64,000 bases of DNA, taken from contig CM022301.1 in assembly GCA_011799875.1 (NCBI GenBank), positions 214,665,888-214,729,887 on the forward strand, read 5' to 3'. A model generated the notes under the pieces. It was not told where the DNA came from, ran no database searches, and saw nothing but the letters and a program-made list of their open reading frames with translations. The translations under genes were made by a program, and so were the position numbers. This DNA comes from Thinopyrum elongatum. Its lineage: Eukaryota; Streptophyta; Magnoliopsida; Poales; Poaceae. Below, one piece after another: positions 61,379 to 64,000 of the stretch. Numbering within the stretch: the first letter of the stretch is position 1; every line of letters begins with the position of its first letter.

Positions 61379-61437
61379 GGAGTGTGTGTGTGTGTCAGAG
61401 AGAGAGAGAGAGAGAGCGAGGGAGAGAGAGAGAACGT
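61379..61437. repeat. GT and GA microsatellite
   Basis: A short (GT)n run followed by a longer, slightly interrupted (GA)n run. GA-rich sequence continues more loosely to about 61540. Confidence 0.85.
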
Positions 61438-61439
61438 GG

Positions 61440-62480
61440 GTGGGACAGAGTTTGGGAGCAAGAGACATATATAGGTGTGACAGAGAGGATGTAAGGAGAG
61501 AGGGAGACTAACGTATTACAATGAGAGAGATATGTCAACTAGAGAGAGGTTTAGTGTGAAATATAGTACAAGTGCACTCTTACGTGTTTGGACTTCAAAG
61601 TTTGTGTTCACGGAGGTGCAAGGCGGGATTGCAAGCTGGATCTATCACTAACTGAGGTGGCAAACATGGACCGGGGTTGCGGCAATAGTTGGTGGAGAAA
61701 GAAGATGTTGAGTGATTTATTGATAAAAATGTAAAATGTAGATGTGCATGAAAAATTTATAGGTATACACTTTTTTGCGAAAAAAGATTTTGATCTATTG
61801 CAAAAATTCATCAGAAGTACAAATCACCTCAAACATAATAAAAGTTACATCGAGGTCTCTAGATTATCGAATGACCACTACTGCTGTTAGATTTGCCGCC
61901 AACGCGTAGCTATCACCGCTCCCCTACCGGAGCCAGTTACCGATAACAATCCGGAAGTCTTCGTGCACGTGCCCCTAAGGACCAACACCTTGGAGCCGCA
62001 ATCATCACTATTAAATTCTTGAATAGATCTATAGCAATTGACATCAAATCCCACCGTCGCGCACGAACAACAAGAAACCCTAACCTCACCACCCAAGGGG
62101 ACAACGGGAATCTACATCAGAGCTCCATCGACTATGTCTAGATGGACCAAAACCATTAACCTAAACTACTAGCTGGAGCAACACCTAGAGGGGAGGCGAA
62201 TCCATAGGCTCGCCAGAGAAGTTTGGAGGGGAGAGTTTCCCCTAGCCACAGAGGGAAGGGGAGAAAATTCTTGGAGAGCTTTATGTATCCATAGACATAC
62301 ATTAACTTGATTAAAGTCGAACAACCAAACTAATATATGCCCCATTACAACGCAAAAGCAATATTATTTTCCACATGAAATCTTTATGCTAGTTATATAT
62401 ATATTGCTTGTGCAGGATGCAAATGAAGCTAAAGACAACATTCCTGACCTTGTTTGTAACACATATTTTTTGGGTCATTT
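61440..62480. other. Unassigned stretch
   Basis: No convincing gene. On the minus strand, about 62100-61700 reads like the end of a transcribed unit with T-rich sequence, which might be a LINE 3' end or a decayed gene. The evidence is too weak for a call. Confidence 0.3.
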
Positions 62481-62484
62481 CTTT

Positions 62485-62717
62485 CTATGTACACATCCTC
62501 GAGTTACATTGCATGCGAAGTGGATTTTAATTATTTTGATTGTTCCAGGCTATCTTTTCTATACATATGAAATTTGAAATGCATTATATTTATAGGCTCT
62601 CAATGTACACATCCTCGAGTTACATTGTAGGTGAAGTGGATTTTAATTATTTTTTGAATGTTCCAGACTATCTTTTCTATACATATGAAATTTGAAATGC
62701 TTTATATTTATAGGTGT
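62485..62717. repeat. Direct duplication of about 110 bp
   Basis: GTACACATCCTCGAGTTACATTG begins both copies (about 62490 and 62604). Each continues through GAAGTGGATTTTAATTATTTT, TTCCAG(G/A)CTATC and ATACATATGAAATTTGAAATGC to TTATATTTATAGG. The copies are adjacent and differ at a few positions. Confidence 0.85.
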
Positions 62718-62789
62718 AATAAAAAAATCTATATCTACGAAATTTGATATGCATTGTATTCATAAGTGCGCTTGTAAAAAAATTTAAAA

Positions 62790-62820
62790 GCCCGTGGCAA
62801 CGCACGGGCGTTCTACTAGT
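62790..62820 (+). mobile_element. Helitron-type 3' terminus
   Basis: A 7-bp stem GCCCGTG/CACGGGC (62790-62796 and 62803-62809) with a 6-base loop is followed ten bases later by CTAG (62816-62819) and T. A hairpin shortly before a terminal CTAG with a T after it is the hallmark of plant Helitrons. The 5' end (TC after A) was not located, so the element's extent to the left is unknown. Athila-like sequence starts right after it. Confidence 0.65.
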
Positions 62821-62822
62821 AA

Positions 62823-63477
62823 AAGTGGGTTTGGAGAGTTCAAGACTTTAAATAGTGATGTGCCCACTACTTTGGATTACAAGGACTTTGGTTATGATAA
62901 TTGTTCTTTGATTGAATGTATTTTCTTGTTGCAATCCATGATAAATTCACCTAATGCTTACGAACAAAATAAAGCTTTTACTAAACATATTGTAGAAGCT
63001 ATGATAAAAGCTCATGAAGAAAAGCTTGAATTGGAAGTTTCAATACCTAGAAAATTACATGATGAATGGGAACCTACTATTAAAGTAAGGATTCAAGATT
63101 ATGAATGTAATTCTTTGTGTGGTCTAGGTGCTAGCGTCTCTACTATACCAAAATCTTCATGGGACGTGCTATGTCTCACCGATATAAATGAATGACCCCT
63201 TAACTTGCATTTAGCGGATTCAACTTTTAAGAAACCATTGGGTAGAATAAATGATGTGTTCATACTTGCAAATAGAAATTATGTGCTCATGGATTTCATT
63301 GTGCTTGATATTGAATTCAATCTGTCTTGTCCTATAATACTTGGTAGGCCTTTCCTACGAACCATAGGTGCTATTATTGATATGAAAGAAGGAAATATAA
63401 GTTTACAATTTCCATTAAAGAAAGGGAAGGAACACTTCCTAGGAAGAGAATTAAACCACCATATGAATCTATTATGA
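62823..63477 (+). pseudogene. Gag-protease fragment of a second Athila-like element
   Basis: Open from about 62823 with a hydrophilic gag-like stretch, then a retropepsin-like domain with CGLGASVSTIP at about 63118-63150, where the catalytic Asp appears replaced by Gly. A TGA at about 63193 is followed by the C-terminal part (CPIILGRPFLRT, 63330-63365), ending at TGA 63475-63477. It resembles the protease at 12884-13411 but is a different family. No RT follows. Confidence 0.78.
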
Positions 63478-64000
63478 GGGCCACCTATGGAATTAATATG
63501 AAGAATGACAATACTTGAAACTATGCATTACGCCTAGCCAGGGGCGTAAAACAATAGCGCTTGTTGGGAGCCAACCCCATAGTTATCTTAAATTTCTGCT
63601 TTTATTTTATGTTCTTGTGTGTTGCACAATTAGTGATACTTGAATTATTGTGTTTTTATTTTTTAGCTAGTGTTTGTGCCAAGTAAAGCCTTTGGGATGA
63701 TTTGGATGATAGTTCACTTGATTATGTGAAAAAACAGAAACTTTTGCTCTCAGTCCAGGAATTTCTAAAATTCACTAGAACGTGCTTTTGATCTGAAACC
63801 TTTACACATCATTGATATACAAATTGCCCATGTTTTCCTATTTTTCAGAATTTTTGGAGTTACATAAGTACACTTTTTATTCAGATCATTACAGACTATT
63901 CTGTTTCAGACAGATTCTGTTTTATTGCATAGTATGCTTGTTTTAATGATGCTATGGGTTATATCGGGGGGTATAAGTCATGGAGAAGTTGTAATACAGT
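63478..64000 (+). repeat. 3' internal region of the second Athila-like element
   Basis: After the protease come GCGTAAAACAATAGCGCTTGTTGGGAG and AT-rich non-coding sequence to the window end. This phrase is, from memory, common in non-autonomous Triticeae gypsy elements that stop after protease. No LTR is reached. Confidence 0.5.

Noticed and set aside
61887..62096. Minus-strand 69-codon frame as a gene
   Set aside because: No recognisable domain, splice context or homologue. It may be part of a decayed transposon.

Overview
The window is plant nuclear DNA and looks like a large Triticeae (wheat, barley or relative) genome. It is almost entirely nested transposable elements: Angela/BARE1-type copia LTRs, a SIRE/Maximus-type copia element, and Athila-, Tat- and Tekay-type gypsy elements. 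These come with a CACTA-like fragment, a Helitron terminus and a plastid DNA insert. No intact host gene was found. The family names are recalled from characteristic termini and were not checked by a search.

Layout. An AAA-ATPase (BCS1/OM66-type) pseudogene opens the window (1-1026) and its last codons reappear at 60122-60152. Between them lies one Athila-type gypsy element (1027-60116, + strand), which has grown to about 59 kb by later insertions. (i) A Tat-type gypsy element (3614-12834, duplication TAGAG) sits in its gag/protease region; it carries an Angela solo LTR (6827-8545, duplication GTCTG) and a broken antisense ORF resembling a B3 DNA-binding domain. (ii) A SIRE/Maximus-type copia element (15028-54651, minus strand, duplication CTTAT) sits in its RNase H region.

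The SIRE element is itself full of insertions. From left to right these are a Tekay-like LTR with its leader (18690-22442), a short LTR stub (22443-22578) and a CACTA-like fragment with two cargo genes (22579 to about 34830). The CACTA-like fragment is interrupted by an almost complete Angela copia element (25687-34401, duplication GGATG). Next come a roughly 500-bp tandem array containing an rbcL/ndhK plastid chimera (34888-38156), a second Tekay-like LTR (38249-42319), the SIRE coding remnants (42320-45390), and a Tekay chromovirus remnant in permuted order inside the SIRE 5' LTR (46490-54527).

To the right of the nest (60153-64000) are unassigned flank with one exon-like frame, a GA/GT microsatellite, a 110-bp direct duplication, a Helitron-type 3' end and a fragment of another Athila-like gag-protease element.

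The strongest evidence for the hierarchy is that at five insertion points (AAA gene, Athila gag, Athila RNase H, Tat pol, CACTA-like ORF) the interrupted reading frame resumes in phase when one copy of the 5-bp duplication is counted. The retroelement genes all carry stops, frameshifts or deletions. I found no new cellular system. The most unusual items are the antisense B3-like ORF in the Tat element, the plastid chimera in a tandem array, the two-gene CACTA-like cargo, and two Tekay-type loci with an LTR-plus-internal order that implies tandem copies.
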